From an uncultured Coprococcus sp. (GTDB lineage Bacteria; Bacillota; Clostridia; Lachnospirales; Lachnospiraceae): a DNA stretch of 52,109 nucleotides. The position numbers and the translations under genes are program-made. The notes under the pieces were generated by a model. That model ran no database searches and was not told the DNA's origin. It saw only the letters and a program-made list of their open reading frames with translations. Shown here piece by piece: positions 15,973-23,997 of the stretch. Location: NCBI GenBank assembly GCA_947632705.1, contig CANRQE010000011.1:1-52109 (forward strand), in the 5' to 3' direction. The stretch's first letter is position 1, and the number at the start of each line of letters is the position of its first letter.

Positions 15973-16665
15973 ATGAAAAGAAGTAAAAAATATGTAGATG
16001 CAAGCAAACTCTATGACAGAGCTGCACTTTATGAGATTGAAGATGCAGTTGCTTTGGTAAAGAAGATGGCAACGGCTAAGTTTGATGAGACGGTAGAAGC
16101 TCATTTAAGACTGGGTGTTGACGGACGTCATGCAGATCAGCAGGTTCGTGGTGCGGTAGTATTGCCAAACGGAACCGGTAAGACTGTAAAGGTTCTCGTA
16201 TTTGCTAAGGGTGACAAGGTAGATGAGGCGTTGGCAGCAGGTGCCGATTATGCAGGCGGCGAGGAGTTAGTTCCGAAGATCCAGAAGGACGGATGGCTGG
16301 ATTTTGATGTTGTTGTTGCAACACCGGATATGATGGGCGTTGTCGGCCGTTTGGGACGTGTCCTTGGACCGAAAGGTTTAATGCCGAACCCGAAAGCCGG
16401 AACAGTAACAATGGATGTAACGAAAGCAATCAACGATATCAAAGCAGGTAAGATAGAGTACAGGCTTGACAAAGCCAATATTATCCATGTGCCAGTGGGA
16501 AAGGTTTCCTTTACAGAGGAACAGTTACAGGAGAACTTCCAGACTTTAATAGAAGCGATTGTGAAGGCAAAACCTTCAGCTGCCAAGGGTCAGTATTTGA
16601 AGAGCGTGGTAATTGCCTCGACAATGGGACCTGGCGTGAAGATTAACACAACAAGATTTGTCTAA
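15973..16665 (+). CDS. rplA: 50S ribosomal protein L1
   Basis: A 230-residue protein of the L1 stalk, which helps release deacylated tRNA and also represses its own mRNA. Recognised by [15 protein letters not shown] at the start, [32 protein letters not shown], and the conserved [16 protein letters not shown]. The length is standard. It has AGGAGG and an L1-type leader directly upstream. A strong terminator follows, and the usual next genes rplJ and rplL are not there. Confidence 0.98.
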   Translation: MKRSKKYVDASKLYDRAALYEIEDAVALVKKMATAKFDETVEAHLRLGVDGRHADQQVRGAVVLPNGTGKTVKVLVFAKGDKVDEALAAGADYAGGEELVPKIQKDGWLDFDVVVATPDMMGVVGRLGRVLGPKGLMPNPKAGTVTMDVTKAINDIKAGKIEYRLDKANIIHVPVGKVSFTEEQLQENFQTLIEAIVKAKPSAAKGQYLKSVVIASTMGPGVKINTTRFV

Positions 16666-16691
16666 AGCTGTTAATAAAACGGCATAATCGC

Positions 16692-16737
16692 AAAAAAGAG
16701 CCATCGTGTGAAAAGAAAAGCACGATGGCTCTTTTTA
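16692..16737 (+). terminator. Terminator of the rplKA operon
   Basis: AAAAAGAGCCATCGTG (16693-16708) pairs perfectly with CACGATGGCTCTTTTT (16721-16736) around a 12-nt A-rich loop. This is a strong intrinsic terminator directly after rplA. Confidence 0.92.
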
Positions 16738-16784
16738 TATTACAGGACATAAAAGCTTTCGTAATGCTTTTACAGGAAAATTTC

Positions 16785-16813
16785 TTGACATATATGCAGG
16801 GGAACGGTAAAAT
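16785..16813 (+). promoter_or_regulatory. Promoter of the phenylacetate-CoA ligase gene
   Basis: TTGACA, 17 bp, TAAAAT. The -35 box is perfect and the -10 box matches five of six; the start codon is about 83 bp downstream. Confidence 0.85.
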
Positions 16814-16895
16814 TTGAAGAGTGTTGCAGTGATCAAAGCAGACAATTTAGGGATTGTGATTGCAGAATAAGGAAATGTTTCGGAGGGTATGACAA

Positions 16896-18221
16896 ATGAG
16901 ACAGAAAAAGATTCATTACATCTATAATAAAGAGATGGAATGTATGGATTTTGACGAGAGAAAAAAACTTCAGGGAGAGAGATTAAGAAAAACGGTTGCC
17001 TTGGAATATGCAAATGTGCCGATGTATCGTCAGAGAATGGATGCAGCCGGAGTGAAACCGGAGGATATTCAGTCAGTGGAGGATATTGTGAAGCTTCCGT
17101 TTATGGAAAAAACGGATCTTAGGGATGAATTCCCATATGGGCTTTTAGCAGCGGACAAGCATGATATAGTCAGAATTCAGGGCTCATCCGGAACGACAGG
17201 AAAACCGATTGTATCCGGATATACAAAAGAGGATGTGGACATCTGGACAGAGATGGTAGCCAGAGCAATTACTGCAGCAGGAGGCGGGCCGGATGATATT
17301 GTTCAGGTTGCTTATGGATATGGATTGTTTACAGGCGGTTTGGGCGCGCATCAGGGTGCAACCAAAGTTGGAGCAATGGTCGTGCCGATGTCGTCCGGTA
17401 ATACGCAGAGACAGATCATGATGTTAAAAGAGATGGGTGTTACAATGCTGTGCTGTACACCGTCTTATGCTACATATCTGGCAGAAACAATCCGCGAGAT
17501 GGGAATTCAGCCGGAAGAACTGAAGATCAAATCAGGCTGCTTCGGAGCAGAGCCGTGGACGGAGGAGATGAGACAGCATCTGGAGAGCCTTTTGGATTTT
17601 GATGCACTCGATATCTATGGTCTGACAGAGATTGCAGGTCCGGGCGTTGCGTTTGAATGTCTGGAGAAGCAGGGAATGCATATCAACGAGGATCATGTTA
17701 TCGCAGAAATTATTGATCCGGTTACCGGAGAACAGCTCCCGGATGGAACGCCGGGCGAGCTGGTATTTACCACAATTACCAAGACCGGTATGCCAATGAT
17801 CAGATACAGGACGCACGATATCTGTACATTGCAGCATGGAACCTGCGGTTGTGGAAGAACTACCGTAAAGATGAGCCGTATCACGGGACGTACGGATGAT
17901 ATGCTGGTTATTCGCGGCGTCAATGTATTTCCTAGCCAGATTGAGGCAGTCTTACTGGGAATTGAGGAAGCATCTGTTCATTATATGCTTGTGGTTGACA
18001 GAGTAAATTCTCAGGATAAACTGACCGTTCAGGTTGAATTGAATGAGAATGTGGATATGAATGATACGGAGAATATGGCGAGACTTTCAGACCTGATTAA
18101 AACACGGATCAAGCAGGTATTGCTGATCAGCGCAAGGGTAGAATTGCTTCCGCCGAAATCGATTCCTCGTTCAGAAGGAAAGGCAAAGAGAATTACAGAT
18201 AACAGAAATACAGGATTTTAA
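16896..18221 (+). CDS. paaK: Phenylacetate--CoA ligase
   Basis: A 441-residue adenylate-forming enzyme that activates phenylacetate or a related aryl acid to its CoA thioester with ATP. Motifs: the ATP loop GSSGTTGKP near residues 97-105, YGYGLFTGGLGAHQGA, CFGAEPWTEEMR, IYGLTEIAGPG, the RYRTHD hinge region, and SRITGRTDDMLVIRGVNVFP, all typical of the PaaK branch. GGAGGG lies 8 bases before the ATG. The gene is a single transcription unit between strong promoter and terminator. In many anaerobes such ligases sit beside iorAB; here iorAB is in the same window at 44274-46587, so a shared role in aromatic amino acid degradation or aryl-acid salvage is plausible. The exact acid is inferred. Confidence 0.92.
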   Translation: MRQKKIHYIYNKEMECMDFDERKKLQGERLRKTVALEYANVPMYRQRMDAAGVKPEDIQSVEDIVKLPFMEKTDLRDEFPYGLLAADKHDIVRIQGSSGTTGKPIVSGYTKEDVDIWTEMVARAITAAGGGPDDIVQVAYGYGLFTGGLGAHQGATKVGAMVVPMSSGNTQRQIMMLKEMGVTMLCCTPSYATYLAETIREMGIQPEELKIKSGCFGAEPWTEEMRQHLESLLDFDALDIYGLTEIAGPGVAFECLEKQGMHINEDHVIAEIIDPVTGEQLPDGTPGELVFTTITKTGMPMIRYRTHDICTLQHGTCGCGRTTVKMSRITGRTDDMLVIRGVNVFPSQIEAVLLGIEEASVHYMLVVDRVNSQDKLTVQVELNENVDMNDTENMARLSDLIKTRIKQVLLISARVELLPPKSIPRSEGKAKRITDNRNTGF

Positions 18222-18231
18222 ATGAAAAGAT

Positions 18232-18287
18232 AAAACTTCCTAGGTCATGCCTGCCGGCACAGGCAGTATGCCTGTAGGAAGTTTTTT
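18232..18287 (+). terminator. Terminator of the phenylacetate-CoA ligase gene
   Basis: AAAACTTCCTA pairs with TAGGAAGTTTT and is followed by more T residues. The interior has a second GC-rich hairpin built on GCCTG repeats. Confidence 0.88.
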
Positions 18288-18317
18288 GCTGACAATGAAG
18301 GAGCAGGGACTGCGCAT

Positions 18318-20123
18318 ATGAAAAATCGATTTTTAGTTAAAACAGGAGATTTGATCGCACATCACAAATTAAGGATGCTGGGGGTCCAGCTTCTGTTTTG
18401 TGTGATAGCAGTCTATATTTCTTTACCCGTCATTATCAAGGGATTTTTCCTTGTAATAGAAATCTCTGATTACAGCTTTGTTACCAGGGAGAATTTTCTG
18501 CATATTCTGAAAACGCCGGCAGCAATCGCATATATAGCGATATTGGTAATCCTCGTAATGCTGCTGCTTCTGCTGAATATTACGATGATGGTGGTTTTGT
18601 TGGATAACCGGTGTAAAACGGCCAGAAACGGATTATGGGGATATCTTGTGCAGGTTGGAAAGTATTATATGAGATTTATATTCTCCAGGAGGATCAGTCG
18701 TATTTTTTATATGATTCCATTCGGACTGGCAATCTATATGCCGCCGTTTACGCTTCTGCTGTATCATAATCCGATTATGCGCCATATTATGGAGATTTTG
18801 AATAAAGCTGTCGGCCCCCGGATCTTCTGGCTGTCGATGGCAGGCATATATTGTTTGTCTTTATGTCTGTTAGTAGGAAAGTTTTCTTATATCAGATATC
18901 TGATTCTTGGGGACATGCTTCCCGAAAGCGCTGCGCGGAAATCAAAAACAGAGTTTGTATCCTATATCAAAAAGCTGCTGACCCAGTTTTTGTGCAGTAT
19001 CCTGATTACAGTCATATGTACAGTCGTCTATATTCTTTTTATTATTGTCAGTACATTTGTGATCAGACTGACTGCTGACGGGAATGACATCCTGCTTCAT
19101 TTTTTTGATATTTATACAAGCATTAATATTGCAGTTGCCTTTTTCAGTGCAATCATATGCGGTGTCTGCAATATAGCTGCAATTACCGTCATGTCCAAAG
19201 GGTATATGACACAGCGGTTTGTCAAAGAGCTGAGTCTTCCGACGAGAAAAGATACGATTCGGGGGCTCTTGTTTGCCCTGGTCTCCTGCATTGCCATTTA
19301 TATCTGTGTAGATATCATATTTCATGCGGATGTTTCTGTCCGTAATCCGGCGGATAAGATTCAGATTTCAGCACACCGGGGAGCCAGTAATGAGGCACCC
19401 GAAAATACGATTCCTGCGATAGAGAAAGCCATTGAAGGCGGGGCCGATTATGTGGAAATTGATGTCAGACTGACAGCGGACGGAGAGGTCGTTTTAATGC
19501 ATGACGCATCTACTGAAAGAACAACAGATCAGGCTCTGACAGTAAAGGAATGTACTTATGAAGAATTGCTGACCTTGGATGCAGGCGCATGGTTTAGTGA
19601 GGAATATGCGGGTACCAAAATCCCCTCTTTAGAGGAAGTGATGGAGATCTGCGAGAACAGGATCATGATGAATATTGAGCTGAAACCGGCTGATTTTTCC
19701 GGGGAATTAGAACAGACCGTTGCACGGATGATAACCGAAAATCATATGGAAGATCAGTGTATCGTGACATCTTTCAGGCAGTCCAGTCTGCTTGCGGTCA
19801 AGGAATATAATCCGGATATTACAACCGGATATATCTATAGTTTCGGATATAGTAACAGCATCAATTATGAAGCAATGGATATTCTGAGTATAGATGCCCG
19901 TTATTTGTCCAGCGCAGTTGTAACCGGCGCCCATGAAAAGGGAATCTCCGTATATGCATGGACGGTCAACAGTAAAGGTGAAATGCGTCGTATGACGGCA
20001 ATCGGAGTAGATAATATCATTACGGATAATATTTTGCTTGCAAAACATACCATATATGAAGAAAACGAAAATGTCCTGATTGATATATGGAAATATGCGA
20101 TTTCCCTGTATACCGGACTGTAG
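18318..20123 (+). CDS. Membrane glycerophosphodiester phosphodiesterase
   Basis: A 601-residue fusion. Residues 1 to about 340 are membrane-embedded, with roughly eight hydrophobic stretches (for example IAYIAILVILVMLLLLLNIT and FLCSILITVICTVVYILFI), as in the glycerophosphoryl diester phosphodiesterase membrane domain. The C-terminal GDPD domain begins at ISAHRGASNEAPENT (His 353), then ADYVEIDVRLTADGEVVLMHD with the metal and catalytic residues, MMNIELKP, and the end motif VYAWTVNSKGEM. It should hydrolyse glycerophosphodiesters outside the membrane to glycerol 3-phosphate and an alcohol, for lipid or teichoic acid turnover. AGGAG precedes the ATG but at long spacing. It is convergent with the cation transporter gene, 30 bp away. 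Confidence 0.92.
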   Translation: MKNRFLVKTGDLIAHHKLRMLGVQLLFCVIAVYISLPVIIKGFFLVIEISDYSFVTRENFLHILKTPAAIAYIAILVILVMLLLLLNITMMVVLLDNRCKTARNGLWGYLVQVGKYYMRFIFSRRISRIFYMIPFGLAIYMPPFTLLLYHNPIMRHIMEILNKAVGPRIFWLSMAGIYCLSLCLLVGKFSYIRYLILGDMLPESAARKSKTEFVSYIKKLLTQFLCSILITVICTVVYILFIIVSTFVIRLTADGNDILLHFFDIYTSINIAVAFFSAIICGVCNIAAITVMSKGYMTQRFVKELSLPTRKDTIRGLLFALVSCIAIYICVDIIFHADVSVRNPADKIQISAHRGASNEAPENTIPAIEKAIEGGADYVEIDVRLTADGEVVLMHDASTERTTDQALTVKECTYEELLTLDAGAWFSEEYAGTKIPSLEEVMEICENRIMMNIELKPADFSGELEQTVARMITENHMEDQCIVTSFRQSSLLAVKEYNPDITTGYIYSFGYSNSINYEAMDILSIDARYLSSAVVTGAHEKGISVYAWTVNSKGEMRRMTAIGVDNIITDNILLAKHTIYEENENVLIDIWKYAISLYTGL

Positions 20124-20153
20124 CGGCAGTGGTGCTTCCCGTATGGCACCCTG

Positions 20154-21050
20154 TCAGGAATCTGTTTCATAAGGATTCACATGAACCATACAGTGCTTTA
20201 CGGCTGCAAAATGTTCTTCAATGGAAGAATGCAGCTGTTCGGCAATATCATGCGCATCAACTAAAGGCAGATTTCCGTCTACGGAAATCTCCATATCCAC
20301 ATACATTTTATTTCCGAACTGTCTTGTCATAATACTGTCTATCCGCATGACTCCGGACTGACCGGCGGCAATTTCGCGGATCTGCGCCGTAGTTTCTTCG
20401 TCGCATGAGGTGTCCACCATCTTGTCAAAAGCATCCTTACAGATATCAAAAGCAGCTTTCAGAATAAAGAGGCAGATAATCAGACTGGCAATGGAATCCA
20501 GAACAGGCACGCCCAGTCTGGAGCCGATAATGCCGATCAGTGCGCCGACGGAAGATAACGCATCTGAACGATGGTGCCATGCATCTGCCATTAATGCACC
20601 GGAGTTGATTTTTTTTGCACCTGCTCTGGTATACCAGAACATGGCTTCTTTCGTGATAATGGATAAAACTGCGGCGGCAAGCGCAGAAATCCCCGGAACC
20701 GCAAGCAGATTATAGTGTCCGGCAAGAATTGTCCTGATACCGGAATATCCGATGGCAAGCCCGGTCAGCAGAAGTACATCCGCAAGAATAACAGATGCAA
20801 CACATTCAAGCCGCTCATGCCCATACGGGTGCTTCTTATCAGATTCTTTGTTGGCCATGCGGATGCCGATTATAACGATAATTGTGCTGAATACATCCGA
20901 TGCCGAATGTACGGCGTCGGAGATCATGGCATTGGAATGCGCCAGAAATCCGGCCAATGCCTTTACAAGGGACAGAAGGGTGTTTGCAATTATCGTTGTC
21001 ACTGATATTTTCATTGCAAGTTGTTCTTCATGGATTGTCTGGTTTTGCAT
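20154..21050 (-). CDS. Cation diffusion facilitator family transporter
   Basis: A 298-residue metal/proton antiporter of the CDF family, exporting divalent metals such as Zn, Mn or Fe; the metal is not predictable here. Seen: SDAVHSASDVFS with the HxxxD metal site of helix 2, KKHPYGHERLECVAS, and the second site DAWHHRSDALSS in helix 5, followed by the cytoplasmic domain with SVDGNLPLVDAHDIAEQLH. Six membrane helices fit the sequence. The open frame begins with a TTG at 21083, inside the promoter, but GGGAG eight bases before the ATG at 21050 fixes the start. It is divergent from the putP-like gene. Confidence 0.92.
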   Translation of the reverse strand: MQNQTIHEEQLAMKISVTTIIANTLLSLVKALAGFLAHSNAMISDAVHSASDVFSTIIVIIGIRMANKESDKKHPYGHERLECVASVILADVLLLTGLAIGYSGIRTILAGHYNLLAVPGISALAAAVLSIITKEAMFWYTRAGAKKINSGALMADAWHHRSDALSSVGALIGIIGSRLGVPVLDSIASLIICLFILKAAFDICKDAFDKMVDTSCDEETTAQIREIAAGQSGVMRIDSIMTRQFGNKMYVDMEISVDGNLPLVDAHDIAEQLHSSIEEHFAAVKHCMVHVNPYETDS

Positions 21051-21082
21051 AAAAGATACTCCCGGATAAAAAAGATAAAGCA

Positions 21083-21088
21083 ATTATA
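21083..21088 (-). promoter_or_regulatory. Extended -10 box of the cation transporter gene
   Basis: Minus-strand TGGTATAAT gives a perfect TATAAT with the TGn extension. No good -35 box is seen, as is common for extended -10 promoters. Confidence 0.55.
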
Positions 21089-21119
21089 CCACATATTTTC
21101 TTCTTGTGATGAAAATTAC

Positions 21120-21148
21120 TTGATTTTTGTCATGTTATTGTGTAAAAT
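21120..21148 (+). promoter_or_regulatory. Promoter of the putP-like gene
   Basis: TTGATT, 17 bp, TAAAAT, with TG directly before the -10 box. It lies 84 bp before the chosen start codon. Confidence 0.7.
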
Positions 21149-21231
21149 TTTTGATGTTATCTGTTTGCAGGTAGAAATTATAACAAAAGATAACAGATTG
21201 AAACAAAATTATGCGGAAAGAAGTGTGGTAT

Positions 21232-22713
21232 ATGAATTATTATGAATTGATTGCATTTATTGTGTATTTCGTCCTTGTCATTGGCGTCGGAATCTATTTC
21301 TTTGTAAAGGGAAAGGATAGTGCAGGTGAAAAGGATTACTTCTTAGGCGGCAGAAATATGAATGGTCTGGTTGCAGCATTAAGCGCCGGTGCATCGGATA
21401 TGAGTGCATGGGTATTGATGGGACTCCCGGGAGCTTTCTTCGTCAGTGGATTGAGTGAGGTATGGGTTTCTGTCGGTTTGCTGATCGGAACTGTCTGCGC
21501 CTGGCTGTTTATTGCACCGAGACTTCGAAGATTTTCTATTCAATACGGAGATTCAATTACCATACCACAGTATCTGACGAACAGGTTTAAAACAGATAAT
21601 CATTTTCTTCAGATTATCTGTGCGGTTATTTTTGTTATTGCATATTGTATTTATGCGGCCTCCAGTATCAAAGCATGCGGAACGCTGTTCCATACTGTAT
21701 TCGGGGCGAATGAGAAAATTGCCATGATCGTTGCGGCGGCAATTATCATTGTATATACGTTCCTCGGGGGCTTCAATGCAGTCTGCTGGACGGATTTTTT
21801 CCAGGGAATGCTGATGCTGGCAGCGTTGTTGATTGCACCGATCATTGCCGTGATTGCCATGGGAGCCTCAGGCTTTATAGCGCCAAACGAGGTCCTGCCG
21901 GAGAATTATTATCATGTACTGGCGACCGGAACTTTCGATTGGGCAAGTATTGCGGTGGTCCTGTCAGGTCTCGGATGGGGATTTGGATATATGGGCATGC
22001 CGCATATTCTGGTCCGCTACATATCTATCAAATCAGAAAAAGAAATGAAGCGTTCCCAGATTGTGGGAAGCTTCTGGACGGCAGTCATTCTGGTTATGGC
22101 AACCATCGTAGGAATTGTCGGAAGACAGTATTTCGGCCTTGCCGGCATTGCTGATTCCTCTCATGTATTTATCAGTCTGGTAAGGAAGGTATTTCCGGCG
22201 CTGATTGCAGGTATTTTGTTATCTGCCATTCTGGCAGCCTCTATGAGTACCGCAGATTCCCAGCTGCTGGCTTCTTCTTCCGCCTTTGCGTCTGACGTGT
22301 ATAAGCCGGTATTCAGAAAGAAGGCATCAGATAAGGAAATGCTTTGGGCAGGAAGACTGATCGTGATTGTGATTGCAGTTGTGGCGTTATTGATTGCCAT
22401 GAATCCTGAAAGCAGCAGTATTATGGATCTGGTAAGCAATGCATGGGGCGCATTTGGTGCCGCCTTCGGTCCTGTGGTTCTGTTGTCCCTGTATTGGAAA
22501 CGGTTAAATTATCCGGGAACACTGGCAGCCGTCATCGTAGGATTTACTGTAGATGCCGTATGGTTAAAGTTCTTTTACGATGCTACCGGCTTATATGAGA
22601 TTATACCGGGCTTTGCTGCAGGTATGCTGACGGCCGTGATTGTATCCTTATTGACAAAGGCGCCTTCAGAAGAAGTAGTGACAGCGTTTGAGGAAGCAAA
22701 GAAACCGGTATAG
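21232..22713 (+). CDS. putP: Sodium/proline symporter (SSS family)
   Basis: A 493-residue sodium:solute symporter with about 13 membrane helices. The PutP pattern is clear: KDYFLGGRNMNGLVAALSAGASDMSAWVLMGLPGA in helices 2-3, TIPQYLTNRF, TFLGGFNAVCWTDFFQGMLM, and AAILAASMSTADSQLLASSSAFASDV for helix 8 with the sodium-site serines. Proline is the most likely substrate. An ATG at 21211 is in frame but has no ribosome-binding site; the ATG at 21232 gives the usual MNYYELIAF start and is preceded by GGAAAGAAG. Confidence 0.9.
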   Translation: MNYYELIAFIVYFVLVIGVGIYFFVKGKDSAGEKDYFLGGRNMNGLVAALSAGASDMSAWVLMGLPGAFFVSGLSEVWVSVGLLIGTVCAWLFIAPRLRRFSIQYGDSITIPQYLTNRFKTDNHFLQIICAVIFVIAYCIYAASSIKACGTLFHTVFGANEKIAMIVAAAIIIVYTFLGGFNAVCWTDFFQGMLMLAALLIAPIIAVIAMGASGFIAPNEVLPENYYHVLATGTFDWASIAVVLSGLGWGFGYMGMPHILVRYISIKSEKEMKRSQIVGSFWTAVILVMATIVGIVGRQYFGLAGIADSSHVFISLVRKVFPALIAGILLSAILAASMSTADSQLLASSSAFASDVYKPVFRKKASDKEMLWAGRLIVIVIAVVALLIAMNPESSSIMDLVSNAWGAFGAAFGPVVLLSLYWKRLNYPGTLAAVIVGFTVDAVWLKFFYDATGLYEIIPGFAAGMLTAVIVSLLTKAPSEEVVTAFEEAKKPV

Positions 22714-22744
22714 GATACCGTCTGAAAATTATGTGGTTCTTCTA

Positions 22745-22773
22745 TTGAAAAACCTTGGATAATGTAATATAAC
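22745..22773 (+). promoter_or_regulatory. Promoter of ilvE
   Basis: TTGAAA, 17 bp, TATAAC. It lies 51 bp before the ilvE start codon. Confidence 0.7.
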
Positions 22774-22823
22774 AGAATATAGACGAGTTTCTCGTAATAA
22801 AAGATGAAAGGGAGCGTTTCATT

Positions 22824-23849
22824 ATGGAAAAGAAAAATATTGACTGGGCAAATCTCGGATTCGCTTACATTCAGACAGACAAGCGGTATGTCTCCAATTA
22901 TAAGAACGGGGCATGGGACGAAGGGACATTGACAAGTGATGCAAATGTTGTCATCAATGAATGTGCAGGAGTTCTTCAGTACGCACAGACAGTATTTGAA
23001 GGGTTAAAGGCATATACAACCGAGGATGGCAGGGTTGTATGCTTTCGTCCTGACTTAAATGCCAGCAGGCTGGCTGATTCTGCCAGAAGACTTGAGATGC
23101 CGGTATTTCCGGAGGACAGATTTATAGATGCGGTTGTGCAGACCGTGAAAGCAAATATCGGATATGTTCCGCCATATGGTTCAGGTGCAACCCTGTATGT
23201 CAGACCTTATATGTTTGGTTCCAATTCCGTTATCGGAGTAAAACCGGCAGATGAATATCAGTTCAGAGTATTTTGTACGCCGGTTGGTCCGTATTTCAAG
23301 GGTGGTGCAAAGCCGATTACCATTAAGGTATCGGATTTTGACAGAGCCGCACCACATGGTACAGGCCATATCAAAGCAGGACTGAATTATGCCATGAGTT
23401 TACATGCCATTGTAACGGCACATGCAGAAGGCTTTGACGAGAACATGTATCTGGATGCGGGCTCCAGAACGAAGGTGGAAGAGACAGGAGGTGCCAATTT
23501 CCTGTTCGTAACAAAGGATAATAAGATTGTCACACCAAAGTCAGGCAGTATTCTTCCTTCCATCACCAGACGTTCCCTGATGATTGTGGCAAAAGAATAT
23601 CTCGGCCTTGAGGTTGAGGAAAGAGAAGTATTCTTTGATGAGGTCAAAGAGTTCGCAGAGTGCGGCCTGTGTGGTACGGCGGCGGTTATTTCTCCTGTCG
23701 GTAAGATTTATGACCACGGAACGGAAATCTGTTTCCCAAGCGGTATGGAGGAGATGGGTCCTGTTACGAAGAAGCTGTATGATACCCTGACCGGTATTCA
23801 GATGGGAAGGATAGAAGCACCGGAGGGCTGGATTAAGGAAATAAAATAA
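22824..23849 (+). CDS. ilvE: Branched-chain amino acid aminotransferase
   Basis: A 341-residue class IV PLP aminotransferase that interconverts leucine, isoleucine and valine with their 2-oxo acids. The larger BCAT type is indicated by the length, YAQTVFEGLKAYT, FRPDLNASRLADSARRLEMP, TLYVRPYMFG and the PLP lysine within GHIKAGLNYAMSL; EVEEREVFFDEVKEFAECGLCGTAAVISPV is the typical C-terminal block. GGGAGCG precedes the ATG. The gene has its own promoter and a strong terminator, so it is transcribed alone. Confidence 0.95.
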   Translation: MEKKNIDWANLGFAYIQTDKRYVSNYKNGAWDEGTLTSDANVVINECAGVLQYAQTVFEGLKAYTTEDGRVVCFRPDLNASRLADSARRLEMPVFPEDRFIDAVVQTVKANIGYVPPYGSGATLYVRPYMFGSNSVIGVKPADEYQFRVFCTPVGPYFKGGAKPITIKVSDFDRAAPHGTGHIKAGLNYAMSLHAIVTAHAEGFDENMYLDAGSRTKVEETGGANFLFVTKDNKIVTPKSGSILPSITRRSLMIVAKEYLGLEVEEREVFFDEVKEFAECGLCGTAAVISPVGKIYDHGTEICFPSGMEEMGPVTKKLYDTLTGIQMGRIEAPEGWIKEIK

Positions 23850-23871
23850 TTGTATTTGATTTACAGATACA

Positions 23872-23907
23872 GGGAGACTGTCCGGGAACGGATGGTCTCT
23901 TTTTTTA
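23872..23907 (+). terminator. Terminator of ilvE
   Basis: GAGACTGTCC pairs with GGATGGTCTC over 10 positions (two G-U pairs) around GGGAAC, followed by seven T. Confidence 0.9.
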
Positions 23908-23939
23908 CCAAAAAATAGAAAAAGTTTATTCTTATTTAA

Positions 23940-23968
23940 TTGACTGTAGTATTTAATAGGAATATAAT
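23940..23968 (+). promoter_or_regulatory. Promoter of the heterodimeric ABC exporter operon
   Basis: TTGACT, 17 bp, TATAAT: five of six and six of six matches. The start codon is 29 bp downstream. Confidence 0.88.
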
Positions 23969-23997
23969 ACATTCACGTCTGAAAAAGGAGAACGAAG

